From Amarobacter sp964507025 (GTDB taxonomy: Bacteria; Chloroflexota; Dehalococcoidia; Tepidiformales; Tepidiformaceae), in contig CAZDOK010000010.1 of assembly GCA_964507025.1 (NCBI GenBank), forward strand, positions 1-64,000: a DNA stretch of 64,000 nucleotides, read 5' to 3'. The position numbers were made by a program, and so were the translations under genes. Numbering within the stretch: the first letter of the stretch is position 1; each line of letters opens with the position of its first letter. Under the pieces are notes generated by a model. It worked only from the letters and a program-made list of their open reading frames with translations, was not told the DNA's origin and ran no database searches. This document shows positions 9,096 to 19,374 of this stretch, in pieces.

Positions 9096-11792
9096 CTACC
9101 CCGTCAGCGCTGCAAGCCCGATGCGGCGCCCTTCGGCGAGTGCCGCATCGATCTTCGAAGCATCCTTCGCCCCCGCCTGAGCGAGGTCGGGGCGTCCGCC
9201 GCCACCGCCGCCGGCGACCTTCGCGACCTCGCGGATGATATTGCCGGCGTGGATGCCACGCTCCACCAGGTCCGGCGTGGTGGCGCACAGGAATGCCGGG
9301 CGGCCCTCGACACTGGCCGCCAGGATGATGAGTGCCGGCTTGAGGCGGGTTCGCACCCTGTCGGCGATATCGCGGAGCACGTCTGCATTCGCGGCATCGA
9401 CGCGGGCGGCGACGAGGAACGCGTCTCCCGCCTTCTGAGCGCCTTCGATGAGCCCCTCGGCGACGGAGGCACCCTGGAGTCGCTGGAGCTGGTCACTCTG
9501 CTTGCGGAGACGTTCGAGCTCGGCCTGCATGGCGTCGAGGCGCTCCTCGATCTCGCCGGGACCGGTACCCAGCCGTTCGGCAAGCCGGAGGATGCGCTCC
9601 TGCTGCTCGAGCAGGTAAGCCTCGGCTGGCCGGCCTGAGACCGCTTCGAGCCGGCGCGTGCCGGCCGCGACGGCGGATTCACGGATGACGTGGACGAAGC
9701 CGATCTCGCCCGTGTGGTGGACGTGCGTGCCACCGCAAAGCTCGGCGCTGAAGGTGTCGCCGTCGTCCCTGATCTCCACCACGCGGACCTCGGCGCCATA
9801 CTTGTCGCCGAAGAAGGCGAGCGCGCCGGATTCGACCGCCTGGCGGTAGCCGGTGGTACGCCAGCGGACCTCCAGGTCGTGACGGATCTTCTCATTGGCA
9901 AGTTGCTGCACTTCCACGAGGGCGGACCGCGGTGTCTGTTCGAGGTGGGTGAAGTCGAAACGGAGCCGGTCCGGGGTCACGAGCGAGCCCTGCTGCCGCA
10001 CGTGACCGCCGAGGATCGCGCGCAGGGCGGCATGGAGCAGGTGGGTGCCCGTGTGGTTGCGGGCAGCCCCCGAGCGCCAGCTCAGGTCGACCGTTGCCTG
10101 CGCGCTTTCGGCCACGCGGATTGCTCCCTCGGCGACACGGCCCCGGTGGACGATCGCGCCCCCGGCGGCCTGCGTGTCTTCAACCATGAAGACGCCGGAT
10201 GGTGTGCGAATGTTCCCGTGGTCGCCGACCTGGCCGCCGCCTTCGGGGTAGAAGGGCGTTGTCGTCAGGATAAGCTCGCAGGCCTCACCCTCGGTGGCGA
10301 TGTCGGCCAGGGCGCCACCCTTGAGGATGGCGGCCACGGCGGCATCGGCCTCGATGTGGGTGTAGCCGACGAAATCGCTGTGGTCTTCGCCGAGCGACTG
10401 GATGACGGGCGAGACCTCGCCCTTCAGGAACTTGCCCTGCTGCCGGGCCCGTTGGCGCTGGGCCTCCATGGCGGCCTCGAAGCCCTTTTCGTCGAGCCCA
10501 AACCCTTCGACGGCGGCGATTTCGCGGGTCAGTTCGAGCGGCATGCCATACGTGTCATAGAGGGTGAAGGCCTCTTCGCCGGGGACGGCTTCGGCCCCAC
10601 CGGTGCCGAGCCGCTCCAACAGGGCCTCAAGGCGGACCGAGCCTGCGGCGAGCGTGCGGGTGAAGCGTTCTTCTTCGGCAGCGAGGGCCCGCTTGATGAA
10701 GTCGCGGTTCTCGATCAGGTGGGGGTAGGCGGCACCCATCTTCCCGATGGCCGCCTCGGCGAGGCGGGCCGTGAAGGACTCGCGCACGCCCACCTTGCGG
10801 GCGAAGTAGATGGCACGGCGGACGACGCGGCGGAGGACATACCCGCGGCCCTCATTACTGGGCACCACGCCATCGCCAACGAGGAGCGTCGCGGCGCGGC
10901 AGTGCTCCGACATGGCGCGGATGGCGTAGCCCTGTTCTTCGTTTGCCGCACCACCCAGGTAGTCGACACCGACCACGGCCGCCGCTTCGGACAGGATCGG
11001 CATGAAGATGTCGGTTTCGAACACCGACCGGACGCCCTGCAGGACCATGGACACGCGCTCAAGGCCACTGCCCGTGTCGATGTTCTGAGCGGGCAGGTTC
11101 GTCCGCGTTCCATCCGGATGCTGGTAGAGCTGCATGAAGACCAGGTTCCAGATCTCGAGGAACCGATCGCTGTAGCCGACGCCCGCCGGGCTTCCATCGG
11201 GGCCGGTATGCAACTGCGCTTCCGCGATCCCCCGTTGGGGTTCAAGGTCGTAGTAGATCTCGCTGTCGGGCCCGCAGGGCCCGCTCGCGCCCGGCGTGTC
11301 CTTTGGGAAGCTGAACCAGTAGTTCAGGTCCTCATCGCGGCGGTGGATGTGGTCGTCCGCCACGCCCACGTCGCGCCAGTAGCCATACGTCTCGTCGTCA
11401 TCGAGGTAGATGGTCACGTGGAGCCGTTCGGGATCCATCTGGTAGACCCGGGTCATCAACTCCCAGGCCATCTCCACGGCTTCGCGCTTGAAGTAGTCGC
11501 CGAAGCTGAAGTTGCCCATCATCTCGAAGGCGGTGCAGTGGCTCATGTCGCCGACTTCTTCGATGTCCGTGGTGCGGAAGCAGCGCTGGACCGTCACTGC
11601 GCGGGGGCCGGGCGCTGGCTGTTCGCCCATGAAGATGGGCTTGAACTGCTGCATGCCGGCGCTGGTGAACATCGAGGTCGGGTCGCCGATGGGTACGAGA
11701 GGCCAGGGAGGAAGGTGGGCATGCCCGCGCTCCTTGAAGAAGGAGAGGAAGGCTTCGCGAATCTCGTCGGATGTGCGGGGTGCGTGTGACAT
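9096..11792 (-). CDS. alaS: Alanyl-tRNA synthetase
   Basis: This class II synthetase charges tRNA-Ala. The 898-aa length is standard. It has the N-terminal catalytic core (FFKERGH, TSAGMQQFKPIFMG, the motif-2 region CFRTTDIEEVG). The editing domain carries the zinc-binding sites NHTGTHLLHAAL and CGGTHVHHTGEIG, and the C-Ala domain follows (VARVDAANADVLRDIADRVR). It is the first gene of the minus-strand operon that runs through to tgt. The ATG lies about six bases after the predicted transcription start, so the mRNA may be nearly leaderless. Confidence 0.98.
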   Translation of the reverse strand: MSHAPRTSDEIREAFLSFFKERGHAHLPPWPLVPIGDPTSMFTSAGMQQFKPIFMGEQPAPGPRAVTVQRCFRTTDIEEVGDMSHCTAFEMMGNFSFGDYFKREAVEMAWELMTRVYQMDPERLHVTIYLDDDETYGYWRDVGVADDHIHRRDEDLNYWFSFPKDTPGASGPCGPDSEIYYDLEPQRGIAEAQLHTGPDGSPAGVGYSDRFLEIWNLVFMQLYQHPDGTRTNLPAQNIDTGSGLERVSMVLQGVRSVFETDIFMPILSEAAAVVGVDYLGGAANEEQGYAIRAMSEHCRAATLLVGDGVVPSNEGRGYVLRRVVRRAIYFARKVGVRESFTARLAEAAIGKMGAAYPHLIENRDFIKRALAAEEERFTRTLAAGSVRLEALLERLGTGGAEAVPGEEAFTLYDTYGMPLELTREIAAVEGFGLDEKGFEAAMEAQRQRARQQGKFLKGEVSPVIQSLGEDHSDFVGYTHIEADAAVAAILKGGALADIATEGEACELILTTTPFYPEGGGQVGDHGNIRTPSGVFMVEDTQAAGGAIVHRGRVAEGAIRVAESAQATVDLSWRSGAARNHTGTHLLHAALRAILGGHVRQQGSLVTPDRLRFDFTHLEQTPRSALVEVQQLANEKIRHDLEVRWRTTGYRQAVESGALAFFGDKYGAEVRVVEIRDDGDTFSAELCGGTHVHHTGEIGFVHVIRESAVAAGTRRLEAVSGRPAEAYLLEQQERILRLAERLGTGPGEIEERLDAMQAELERLRKQSDQLQRLQGASVAEGLIEGAQKAGDAFLVAARVDAANADVLRDIADRVRTRLKPALIILAASVEGRPAFLCATTPDLVERGIHAGNIIREVAKVAGGGGGGRPDLAQAGAKDASKIDAALAEGRRIGLAALTG

Positions 11793-11804
11793 GGTCGTCG
11801 TCGA

Positions 11805-11834
11805 ATCCTAGGGGGCGCCGCGCCGGAGTGTCGA
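11805..11834 (-). promoter_or_regulatory. Promoter of the alaS-tgt operon
   Basis: On the minus strand, TCGACA (11829-11834) and TAGGAT (11805-11810) are 18 bp apart. Five of six -35 bases match consensus. Start would be near 11798, leaving a leader of about six nucleotides and no room for an RBS before the alaS ATG. Confidence 0.6.
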
Positions 11835-11872
11835 GGGTTGAGGGATGTTGGCAGGGTGAATTCGAAAATCGC

Positions 11873-11902
11873 TTGACAGCCTTTTTCGTCGCTTTCTACG
11901 AT
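11873..11902 (+). promoter_or_regulatory. Promoter of glmU
   Basis: A perfect -35 TTGACA (11873-11878) is followed after 18 bp by TACGAT (11897-11902). It faces away from the alaS promoter in the 221-bp divergent gap, giving a ~105-nt leader before glmU. Confidence 0.7.
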
Positions 11903-12013
11903 GCCGGTGGACGCCTCTGTTGCGTCCCCTATGCGTACCGAATCAGAGCCTCCCAGTACGTCCTCCGGTTCCAGCCCCGACCGCCAATGGTGGTGCATGG
12001 AAGGAGCGGCGCG

Positions 12014-13357
12014 ATGAGCCGCCTTGGCGTTGTCGTGCTCGCGGCGGGCATGGGTACACGCATGAAGTCCGCCTTGCCCAAGGTGCTGCACCCGGTCTGT
12101 GGCGCGGCGATGGGCAAGCATGTCATCGATGCGGCACGACAGCTCGAACCCACGCGGCTGGTCGTGGTGGTGGGTTACGAAGCCGAACTGGTACGAACCA
12201 CGCTGGCGGGCCCGGGCGTCACCTTCGTCGAACAGAGCGAACTCCTCGGCACCGGGGATGCTGTGAGGCGCTGCGAGCCTGTGCTGGCCGAGTGCGACCG
12301 GGTGATGGTGCTCAATGGCGACTGCCCGCTGATCACCGCCGGCCTGCTGCATGAGCTGGATGAGGCGCTGGACCGCTCCGGTGCGATGGCGTTCGTTTCG
12401 TGCCAGGTGGACAACCCTGGCCGCCTCGGACGGGTGCTCCGCGATGCCAACGGCGCGGTGAAAGCCGTGGTGGAAGCCTCGGAGTACGAAGGTCCGGGTG
12501 GGCCTGCCGAAATCAACGCGGGCCAGTACGTGTTCGCGGCCGACTGGCTTTGGCGAACACTCCCCCAGGTGCCCATGAGCCCGAACGGGGAGTACTACCT
12601 CACCCACCTTGTTGGCGCGGCGGCTGCACTGCGCCCGGCGGCCGCGGTGGCGGCGGCCGCGGCAGAAGCGCTGGGCGTCGACGATCGGGTGAAGCTGGCG
12701 GAAGCCGAAGCGCTGATGCGTGCCCGGATTCTCGAGGGGCACATGCTTGCCGGGGTGACCGTCACCGACCCGGCGACCACCTACATCGATTCCTCCGTGC
12801 GTATCTCCCAGGACGTGACCATCCTCCCGGGTTGCCACCTCCAGGGCGCAACCAGCATCGAGACGGGCGCCATCATCGGGCCTTCGGCGATTCTTTCGAA
12901 CGCCACAATTGGTGCGGGCACCGTCGTTCGGGCGTCGGTCATCGAGGATTCGCGCGTTGGTTCGCGGTGCAGCGTGGGCCCGTTCGCGCACCTGCGGGGC
13001 AACGCGACGATCGGCGATGACTGTGAGATCGGCAACTACGCCGAGGTCAAGAACTCGGTGCTCGGCGACCGCGTGAAGATGCATCACTTCAGCTACATGG
13101 GCGATGCCGACATCGGCGACCGGGCGAACATCGCCGCCGGATCGATCACCAGCAACTTCGATGGCACGCGCAAACACCGGACGACCATCGGCGAGGACGC
13201 CTTCATCGGATGCGACACGTTGCTCATCGCGCCAGTGACGATTGGCGCGGGGGCGTACACCGCGAGCGGGGCCGTGGTGACCCACGACGTCGAGCCGGGG
13301 CAGACGGTGGCGGGCGTCCCGGCCCGGCCGTTCGAGCGCAGGGAGCGGCGAGAATGA
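12014..13357 (+). CDS. glmU: Bifunctional UDP-GlcNAc pyrophosphorylase / glucosamine-1-P acetyltransferase
   Basis: It makes UDP-GlcNAc for peptidoglycan. The 447-aa chain has an N-terminal nucleotidyltransferase (LAAGMGTRMKSALPKVLHP, then EQSELLGTGDA and NGDCPL) and a C-terminal left-handed beta-helix of hexapeptide repeats from about residue 255. The acetyltransferase signatures are GPFAHLR, GNYAEVKNS and HFSYMGDADIG. The ATG at 12014 has AAGGAG seven bases upstream. The frame is open further upstream, but only through the leader. It heads a plus-strand run with the CNNM/CBS gene, dprA and topA. Confidence 0.96.
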   Translation: MSRLGVVVLAAGMGTRMKSALPKVLHPVCGAAMGKHVIDAARQLEPTRLVVVVGYEAELVRTTLAGPGVTFVEQSELLGTGDAVRRCEPVLAECDRVMVLNGDCPLITAGLLHELDEALDRSGAMAFVSCQVDNPGRLGRVLRDANGAVKAVVEASEYEGPGGPAEINAGQYVFAADWLWRTLPQVPMSPNGEYYLTHLVGAAAALRPAAAVAAAAAEALGVDDRVKLAEAEALMRARILEGHMLAGVTVTDPATTYIDSSVRISQDVTILPGCHLQGATSIETGAIIGPSAILSNATIGAGTVVRASVIEDSRVGSRCSVGPFAHLRGNATIGDDCEIGNYAEVKNSVLGDRVKMHHFSYMGDADIGDRANIAAGSITSNFDGTRKHRTTIGEDAFIGCDTLLIAPVTIGAGAYTASGAVVTHDVEPGQTVAGVPARPFERRERRE

Positions 13358-13425
13358 AAACAGACCCTGCCAGTAGACGTGCCAATGCCGAAGGCATGCC
13401 GGTTTCCAACGGGAGGGCAGGCTGA
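13354..13425 (+). CDS. Possible 23-aa micro-ORF between glmU and the CNNM gene
   Basis: An ATG overlapping the glmU TGA (ATGA) opens a 23-codon frame that ends two bases before the GTG of the next gene. Its last codons contain the GGGAGG that acts as the next gene's RBS. Its product is Ser/Arg/Ala-rich with no recognisable feature. It may be a coupling relay or chance, and no composition signal supports it strongly. Confidence 0.25.
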   Translation: MKTDPASRRANAEGMPVSNGRAG

Positions 13426-13427
13426 CC

Positions 13428-14693
<1,266 letters not shown>

Positions 14694-14702
14694 CGAGCGG
14701 AC

Positions 14703-15839
14703 ATGCGAGAATCCCGGGCCGTGACACAACATCCCGAGCTGCCTTACTGGCTCGCCCTGCGGCGGGCCGGGCTGGGGAGCACCAACTTCGCGCTGCTGCT
14801 CGCGCGGTTTGGCACAGTGGAGGCCGCCTGGAACGCCCCGGCCGAGGCGCTCGGCGCCGCGGGCATCGAGCCCCAGTACGCGCGGGCCATGGCGAAGGCG
14901 CGAGCATCGTTCGACGCGGAGAGGGAACGACAGTTGCTCGAGGAGCACCAGGCGCACGCCCTCACGTGGCTCGATCGGGACTACCCGGCGAACCTGCGGG
15001 AAATCCCGCAGAGTCCCCCGGTCATCTTCGTGCGTGGGTCTCTCGGACCGCAGTTCGAGCAGGCAGTGGCGGTGGTCGGCACGCGGCACGTGACGCCGTA
15101 CGGCCGGCAGGCCGCGGAGCACTTCTGCGAAGCCCTCGCAGCCGCTGGAGTTGCCATCATCAGCGGCCTTGCCCGGGGCGTGGATGCAATCGCGCACCGG
15201 GTCGCACTGGAGCACGGCGCGGCAACGGTGGCCGTCCTCGCCGGCGGCATCGACCAGGTCTACCCTCGCGAGAACGCCGGGCTGGCCGGCCGCATCGTTG
15301 AGCAGGGGTGCCTCGTGAGCGAATACCCGGTCGGCATCCCGGCACGCCGCGACTATTTTCCGCGTCGGAATCGCATCCTCTCCGGCCTTGCGCGGGCAAC
15401 GCTGCTGATCGAGGCCGGCGAAGGGAGCGGCGCGCTCCACACGGCGAACTGGGCGTTCGAGCAGGGCCGCGATGTGTTCGCAGTGCCCGGAAGCATCTTT
15501 TCGCGCCAGAGCCAGGGCACGAATCAGCTGATCCGGGAGAACACGGCGAAGCTGGTTGCGACCCCGGAACAGCTGTGCCAGGAGCTGAACCTCTTGACCA
15601 CAGCCAGTCAGCTGCCGTTAACCCGGGTGCAGGCCGAACCGTTACAGGAGCGCGGGGGCCAGGGCGCCGTCGCGCTCGATGACCCGGTGCTGAAGGCGCT
15701 TTCTGCTGGCCCACGCCACGTGGATGAGGTGGCCCGTGAGGCGGGGCTACCCGTCGCGCGAGTCAGCAGCTCGCTCCAGCTGTTCGAACTGCAGGGGAGG
15801 GTGCGGCAAACCGCGCCGATGACCTACACGCTCGCCTGA
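14703..15839 (+). CDS. dprA: DNA-processing protein DprA
   Basis: A single-strand DNA-binding RecA loader used in natural transformation. The 378-aa chain has an N-terminal SAM/HhH-like region and the extended Rossmann fold core with VVGTRHVTPYGRQAAEHF, SGLARGVDAIAH, AVLAGGIDQVYPREN and IEAGEGSGALHTANWA. A C-terminal winged helix follows (~300-370). The ATG at 14703 is taken as start; GTG at 14721 is an alternative. dprA next to topA is a widespread bacterial arrangement. Confidence 0.95.
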   Translation: MRESRAVTQHPELPYWLALRRAGLGSTNFALLLARFGTVEAAWNAPAEALGAAGIEPQYARAMAKARASFDAERERQLLEEHQAHALTWLDRDYPANLREIPQSPPVIFVRGSLGPQFEQAVAVVGTRHVTPYGRQAAEHFCEALAAAGVAIISGLARGVDAIAHRVALEHGAATVAVLAGGIDQVYPRENAGLAGRIVEQGCLVSEYPVGIPARRDYFPRRNRILSGLARATLLIEAGEGSGALHTANWAFEQGRDVFAVPGSIFSRQSQGTNQLIRENTAKLVATPEQLCQELNLLTTASQLPLTRVQAEPLQERGGQGAVALDDPVLKALSAGPRHVDEVAREAGLPVARVSSSLQLFELQGRVRQTAPMTYTLA

Positions 15840-15872
15840 GCTGAGGTTGGCTTTTCCGGGTCCCTCTAGACA

Positions 15873-15888
15873 GAGCGAAGAATCGCTC
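15873..15888 (+). other. Hairpin in the dprA-topA gap
   Basis: GAGCGA and TCGCTC form a 6-bp stem with an AGAA loop, in the 104-bp gap between dprA and topA. No T-run follows, so it is not a classical terminator. It could be a processing or leader structure. Confidence 0.35.
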
Positions 15889-15943
15889 ACTACCCTCGAA
15901 ATACTGCGCTGCACATGGCCAGCGCCGAAAAGGTTGAATCAGA

Positions 15944-18442
15944 TTGGCTACTGCGACAGCAACAAAGGGCAAGAGCACCGCAAAGGCTGCGGCCCGGACA
16001 ACCCGGAAGCAGCCCCAGGCGGCCGCGCCCTCGAACGGGCGGACCCGGGGCAAGCATGCCCCGAACCTGGTCATCGTCGAATCTCCCACGAAGGCACGGA
16101 CGGTGAAGAACATCCTCGGCGATGAGTATGAGGTGATCGCCTCGGTGGGCCACGTGCGCGACCTTCCGCCGTACGGCTACGGCGTCGAGGACATCGAGTC
16201 CATGAACTTCACGCCGAAGTACGTGGTGGTGAAGGACAAGCGCCGCGGGGTGGACAAGACCGAGGTGGTCGCGGAGATCGCCGCCGCAGCGAAGGCTGCC
16301 AACCGCGTGTTTCTCTCCACCGACCCTGACCGGGAGGGCGAGGCGATCGCCTGGCACATCAAGGAAGCCGCAGGCATCCCCACCGAAAAGGCCACGCGTG
16401 TTGTGTTCCATGAGATCACGAAGCCGGCCATCGAAGCCGCATTCGCCGAGGCGATGGGCCAGCAGGTGGACGGCGCCGCCGACCACCACCGGAAATCCGC
16501 CGGCAAGATCGACATGGACCTCGTGGATGCTCAGCAGGCACGGCGCGTGCTCGACCGGCTGATCGGCTTCCCGCTGACGTGGTTTGTGCAGAAGAAGGTG
16601 AGCCGCGGTGCCAGTGCGGGCCGCGTTCAGAGCGTCGCCCTTGGCCTCATTGTGAACCGGGAGAAGGAGATCCGCGATTTCCGGCCGGTCGAGTACTGGA
16701 CCATCCACGCGGGGCTGGCGAAACAGGGCCGGGCTTTCGAGGCAGAGCTGACGAAGTTCGCCGACGGGCTGAAGGGAGCCAAACTCAAGCCGACGTTCAC
16801 GAACGCCGGACCAGCCATTCCCTCGGAGGAGACCGCCAACGAGCTGCTGGCGAAGCTCCGCCGGTCGCAGTTCCAGGTCGCCAGCGTCACCCGCGGCGAG
16901 AAGAAGCGGTCGCCAGCGCCCCCATTCACCACCAGCACTTTCCAGCAGGCCGCGGTCAACCGGCTCGGCATGAGCGCTGCCCGCGCCATGAGCATCGCCC
17001 AGGAACTCTACGAGGGTGTGGGCGGCCAGGGCCTCATCACCTACATGCGCACGGACTCGCTCAACATCTCTCCGATTGCTCGGCTCCAGGCGCGCGACTT
17101 CGCCGCCCGCACGTGGGGAAGCGAGTACATCCCATCGAAGGAGCGCGTCTATGTCACGCGCTCACGGGGCGCCCAGGAGGCGCACGAGGCCATCCGGCCG
17201 ACCAACCCCGCCGCGACGCCCGAGAGCCTTCGCCGGGCACTGGGCAACGACCAGCTTCGCGTTTACACGCTTATCTGGCAGCGCTTCATGGCGAGCCAGA
17301 TGAGCGACGCGCGCTACGCCACGGTTACCGTCGACATCGAGGCGCGCGAAGGGGCGACGACGCATGCCACATTCCGGGCCAGCTCGAGCACGCTCACCTT
17401 CGAGGGCCACCTGAAGGTGTACGGCGCCGACGCCGCGGAGCCTGCCGCCGGGGAAGACGAGGAAGACGGCCTGCAGGGCTCGCTGCCCGACCTTGCCCAG
17501 GGCGATGTCCTCGACCAGCGCAACGTCGAGGGCCGGCGCCACCAGACCGAGCCGCCTCCCCGCTACACGGAGGCGACCCTGGTGAAAGCGCTCGAGGAGG
17601 AGGGCATCGGCCGGCCGAGCACCTACGCCACCATTGTCCAGACCGTGTTGAAGCGCGATTACGTCGAGAAGCAGGGACGTCAGCTCGTCCCGCAGGAGCT
17701 CGGCTTCATCGTGCATGACCTGCTCGAGCAGTACATGAAGAAGTATGTAGACGTTCCGTTCACCGGCGAGATGGAGCGCGAGCTGGACGAGGTCGCCCAG
17801 GGTGACCGGAAGTACGAAGAGGTGCTTCGGGAGTTCTGGCCCGAGTTCAAACGCGAGCTCGACAGCGCCGAGGGCGCGGCGGAAAAGCAGCAGGAAGTCA
17901 CCGCCATCCGTTGCAACGTATGCAACCAGGCGAACCTGGTCATCAAATGGGGACGGAACGGTAAGTTCTTCGCCTGCCCGCGGTATCCCGAGTGCACGAA
18001 CTCGTTGCCGATGGGCCCGGACGGCGAGCCGGTGTACGCAGCCGCGCCCCAGGAGATCGCCTACCGTTGCCCGAAGGACGGTGGAGCGCTGGTGCAGAAG
18101 AGCGGGCCGTACGGGCAGTACGTGGACTGCGTGAACCGTGAGAAGGGCACCTGCGACTTTCGTGGAGGTGTGCCGGTTGGGGTCGCCTGCCCCGAGGAGC
18201 CGGAGACCGGCCAGCTGGTGCAGAAGCAGACGAAGCGGGGCATCTTCTACGGATGCTGGAACTACCCGCACTGCAGCTACACCACCAACAGCCTCGAACC
18301 GGGCAAGATGTCGCCGGCCCGCCCCCTCGCCGAACGCGAGGAGGCGAACAAGAAGTTGTTGGAGCGCAGCCTCCGGGGCAAAGCTGCCTTCGCGAAACGG
18401 AAGGCCGGGACAACCACCACGCGCGCACGGAAGGCCAGCTGA
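15944..18442 (+). CDS. topA: DNA topoisomerase I
   Basis: This type IA topoisomerase relaxes negative supercoils. The 832-aa chain has a basic Ala/Lys/Thr-rich N-terminal tail of ~40 residues. The TOPRIM domain follows (LVIVESPTKARTVKNIL, DPDREGEAIAWHI), then the catalytic Tyr at about residue 367 in GLITYMRTDS. At the C terminus are three zinc-ribbon/topo C4-type modules (CNVC...CPRYPEC, CPKDG...C, CPEE...CWNYPHC) and a basic tail. The best start is TTG at 15944 with AAAAGG eight bases upstream. No in-frame ATG or GTG fits the domain start. Confidence 0.95.
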   Translation: MATATATKGKSTAKAAARTTRKQPQAAAPSNGRTRGKHAPNLVIVESPTKARTVKNILGDEYEVIASVGHVRDLPPYGYGVEDIESMNFTPKYVVVKDKRRGVDKTEVVAEIAAAAKAANRVFLSTDPDREGEAIAWHIKEAAGIPTEKATRVVFHEITKPAIEAAFAEAMGQQVDGAADHHRKSAGKIDMDLVDAQQARRVLDRLIGFPLTWFVQKKVSRGASAGRVQSVALGLIVNREKEIRDFRPVEYWTIHAGLAKQGRAFEAELTKFADGLKGAKLKPTFTNAGPAIPSEETANELLAKLRRSQFQVASVTRGEKKRSPAPPFTTSTFQQAAVNRLGMSAARAMSIAQELYEGVGGQGLITYMRTDSLNISPIARLQARDFAARTWGSEYIPSKERVYVTRSRGAQEAHEAIRPTNPAATPESLRRALGNDQLRVYTLIWQRFMASQMSDARYATVTVDIEAREGATTHATFRASSSTLTFEGHLKVYGADAAEPAAGEDEEDGLQGSLPDLAQGDVLDQRNVEGRRHQTEPPPRYTEATLVKALEEEGIGRPSTYATIVQTVLKRDYVEKQGRQLVPQELGFIVHDLLEQYMKKYVDVPFTGEMERELDEVAQGDRKYEEVLREFWPEFKRELDSAEGAAEKQQEVTAIRCNVCNQANLVIKWGRNGKFFACPRYPECTNSLPMGPDGEPVYAAAPQEIAYRCPKDGGALVQKSGPYGQYVDCVNREKGTCDFRGGVPVGVACPEEPETGQLVQKQTKRGIFYGCWNYPHCSYTTNSLEPGKMSPARPLAEREEANKKLLERSLRGKAAFAKRKAGTTTTRARKAS

Positions 18443-18505
18443 GGGTCAGGCCACCGGGCTCAGGCCGCCGTGACCGCCTGGCCGGTTAAGTATCCCCGGA
18501 AAGTA

Positions 18506-18536
18506 TTGACACCCCCCCCCCCGACACGCATATCGT
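18506..18536 (+). promoter_or_regulatory. Promoter with a C11 tract in the spacer (possible phase switch)
   Basis: A consensus -35 TTGACA (18506-18511) is followed directly by eleven C residues (18512-18522) and then TATCGT (18531-18536) as the best -10, at 19-bp spacing. A loss of two C would restore 17 bp. Poly-C or poly-G tracts between -35 and -10 are the known basis of slipped-strand phase variation in other bacteria. That this one varies is inference. The leader would be only about 12 nt, but holds GAGGGCGG as RBS. Confidence 0.55.
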
Positions 18537-18554
18537 TCGCTGCGAGGGCGGTAC

Positions 18555-18863
18555 ATGCTGCACGATCTCCTTTCGCCACGCGAGATTGAGGTTCTTCGTC
18601 TCATTTCTCTTGGACACACGAATCAGGCAATAGCCCGAGCGCTCACGCCTCGTGTCACGACTGCAACGGCCAAGACCTATGTCCAGCGCATCCTGCTGAA
18701 GCTCGGGGTACCAAATCGGGCCGCCGCCGCGGCGGTTTACGCCACCCGGACGTCTCCATCCGGAGACGTCCCAAATCAGAACTTGGATTCGGCAGAAGAC
18801 ATCCCTAGCCTTTCGGGCAGGCGCAGGCCAACGAAAGGTAGAGACTATGACATTGAATCCTAG
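18555..18863 (+). CDS. Stand-alone LuxR/GerE-type HTH regulator
   Basis: The 102-aa protein is little more than a LuxR-type DNA-binding domain. LSPREIEVLRLISLGHTNQAIARAL and then TYVQRILLKLGVPNRAAAAA (residues ~6-60) match the GerE helix-turn-helix; a polar ~40-residue tail follows. No receiver or ligand domain is present, so activity is probably set by its amount, which fits its place directly under the C11 promoter. Its stop overlaps the start of the secreted-protein gene by 17 bases, so the two are cotranscribed. It may regulate the same cassette. Confidence 0.82.
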   Translation: MLHDLLSPREIEVLRLISLGHTNQAIARALTPRVTTATAKTYVQRILLKLGVPNRAAAAAVYATRTSPSGDVPNQNLDSAEDIPSLSGRRRPTKGRDYDIES

Positions 18864-19374
18864 TTCTCAGACCAGAAGGTTCGTCTGGATCGTCCTAGTC
18901 ATTTTCGCGTCTGGGTTGACTCTGCTCAGCTGGCAGTCGGCTCAAGCAGACACTCAGTACTCGTCCAACGGCTGGGGCTCCGGTACGACATATCGGTCAT
19001 CGTGGGCATCTTCTTGCCATTGGGTTCATCCTTACGTAGCTGATGGATCGCCTTGCTTTAAGCAGGTTACCGGGGTCACCAACCTCTATATTCAGAATGA
19101 TCAAGCAAGTGTCTACTTGTATCCCGAGCACCACTGGTTTGACTGTGTGTCACTAGGACTTCCCTACGGGGGTTGTTCATATGGAAATTATCAGCATTAC
19201 TACCCACCGCCACAGCAAGGCTTGGCCTGGCTGAGCGCGGTGACCTCATTCTACTACGCTGGGTGGCCAGCTCCCAACAACTGGAACTGGGACGTGCGTG
19301 GCTACTCCATGCATTGCGATGACACCACGGATCCATACCACTATTCATGCTGGTGGACCTCGGATGGATTCTAA
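18847..19374 (+). CDS. Secreted Cys- and aromatic-rich protein, unknown function
   Basis: A 175-aa protein with a clear signal peptide (basic RR, hydrophobic WIVLVIFASGLTLL, cleavage after AQA near residue 34). The mature part is rich in Trp, Tyr and His and has six Cys, enough for three disulfides. I recognise no family. Codons are far more AT-rich (TCA, TAT, AAT, CAT) than in neighbouring genes, which suggests acquisition or a different expression regime. The RBS is GAAAGGTAG. It is the second gene of the cassette under the C11 promoter. Confidence 0.78.
   Translation: MTLNPSSQTRRFVWIVLVIFASGLTLLSWQSAQADTQYSSNGWGSGTTYRSSWASSCHWVHPYVADGSPCFKQVTGVTNLYIQNDQASVYLYPEHHWFDCVSLGLPYGGCSYGNYQHYYPPPQQGLAWLSAVTSFYYAGWPAPNNWNWDVRGYSMHCDDTTDPYHYSCWWTSDGF

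Noticed and set aside
9690..11789. 699-aa plus-strand open frame
   Set aside because: It lies wholly antisense to alaS, a clearly identified gene. High GC makes long antisense frames common.
18512..18522. Poly-C tract as a sequencing error only
   Set aside because: Length may be uncertain, but two tracts both lie exactly between a perfect TTGACA and a -10 before secreted-protein genes, so the placement itself is informative. The exact count should still be verified in reads.
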